Assembly (NCBI RefSeq): GCF_005795905.1
Contig: NZ_VAWE01000001.1
Span: 1,922,001-1,986,000, forward strand
Direction: 5' to 3'
Origin: Streptomyces marianii
GTDB taxonomy: Bacteria > Actinomycetota > Actinomycetes > Streptomycetales > Streptomycetaceae
Length of the DNA stretch: 64,000 nt
This document shows positions 63,618-64,000 of the stretch, one piece after another. The first letter of the stretch is position 1. Each line of letters starts with the position of its first letter. A program made the position numbers and the translations under genes. Below the pieces are notes generated by a model. That model was not told the DNA's origin, did no database searches, and was given only the letters and a program-made list of their open reading frames with translations.

Positions 63618-63961
63618 ATGCGATGCCGGTTCCGCTCTATCAGGCCAAGGCCGAGTTCTTCCGGATGCTCGGTCATCCGGTACGCATCCGGGTCCTGGAG
63701 CTGTTGCAGGACGGGCCGATGCCGGTACGGGATCTCCTCGCGGCGATCGAGATCGAGCCGTCGAATCTGTCTCAGCAGCTGGCCGTGCTGCGCCGGTCGG
63801 GGATCGTGACCGCGACCCGGGAAAGTCCCACCGTGGTGTACGAGCTGGCCGGCGGGGACGTGGCGGAGCTGCTTGCCACCGCTCGGCGCATCCTGTCCGT
63901 TCTGCTCGCCGGGCAGCAGGAGCTGCTGGCCGAACTGCGTGCGGTGGAGTCTGTGCCGTGA
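63614..63961 (+). CDS. ArsR-family transcriptional regulator
   Basis: The product of about 115 residues is a winged-helix ArsR protein (YQAKAEFFRMLGHPVRIRVLELLQDGPMPVRDLLAAIEIEPSNLSQQLAVLRRSGIVTATRESPTVVYELAGGDVAELLATARRILSVLL). It has no cysteine, so it cannot use the usual CxC metal site; it may sense another signal or a metal through His/Asp residues only. GAGGAG eight bases before the GTG. It is the likely owner of the 20-bp palindrome upstream, and its target may also lie beyond the window end. Confidence 0.9.
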   Translation: MNAMPVPLYQAKAEFFRMLGHPVRIRVLELLQDGPMPVRDLLAAIEIEPSNLSQQLAVLRRSGIVTATRESPTVVYELAGGDVAELLATARRILSVLLAGQQELLAELRAVESVP

Positions 63962-64000
63962 CGAGTGTCGGTCGGTTCCGGCCGTGGGGCAGCGGAAGCC

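Overview
The window is very GC-rich DNA with codon use, GTG/TTG starts and gene families (SepF, DUF6099, DUF6153, FomD-like DUF402, tandem SpoIIE phosphatases, PaaX regulator, Tat multicopper oxidase) typical of a Streptomyces chromosome, probably an arm or other plastic region because decayed genes and insertion scars are frequent. No tRNA, rRNA or CRISPR array was seen.

Layout. 0-5 kb: start of a FAD amino-acid oxidase (cut by the window edge), a secreted M9 collagenase, a broken aminopeptidase P. 4.7-12.4 kb: an aryl-CoA catabolic block (RidA, acyl-CoA dehydrogenase, 2-aminobenzoate-CoA ligase, PaaX, fused aminobenzoyl-CoA monooxygenase/reductase, enoyl-CoA hydratase) that fits the hybrid CoA-dependent route for anthranilate. 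12.6-16 kb: anti-sigma-like ATPase and an arginine deiminase pair (arcA, argF) beside the remnant of an amino-acid permease. 16.2-20.7 kb: an IS200/IS605 element (tnpA/tnpB) inserted in a gene whose reading frame can be rebuilt across it, then an Xre/TPR regulator with small divergent genes. 20.8-26.4 kb: Hen1 remnant, homocysteine methyltransferase, F420-type oxidoreductase, DUF6099, MazG, AAA ATPase, SepF-like protein, kdpA remnant. 26.6-31.3 kb: two tandem PAS-GAF-PP2C phosphatases. 31.3-38 kb: short-chain dehydrogenase, truncated aldehyde dehydrogenase beside an IS5-type transposase remnant, DUF402, MsrA, a fold-back MITE, secreted phosphodiesterase. 38.1-42 kb: HTH/ABC exporter operon, broken SnoaL gene, DsbA-like protein.

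42.2-46.4 kb is the most coherent system: a CsoR-family repressor lacking the copper histidine (CstR-like), two rhodanese proteins, a TauE exporter, a metallo-beta-lactamase/rhodanese fusion and a DUF302 protein, with three near-identical TACCCC/GGGGTA palindromes at the two divergent promoters. It reads as a reactive-sulfur detoxification regulon. 47.5-52.6 kb is a copper-type block: cupredoxin-fused P1B ATPase, DUF6153, DUF305 lipoprotein, beta-propeller lipoprotein; a Tat multicopper oxidase lies at 61-63 kb.

52.6-61 kb is a scarred zone: an inverted, frameshifted partial copy of an ABC ATPase gene, an MFS exporter, a non-ribosomal peptide synthetase reduced to a condensation-domain piece fused out of frame to a thioesterase piece, a PadR-DUF1048-DUF1048 operon with two palindromes, a nuclease-toxin tail followed by a DUF1963-like candidate immunity gene, and the intact ABC ATPase/permease pair. 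The window ends with a small acidic protein and an ArsR regulator behind a perfect 20-bp palindrome.
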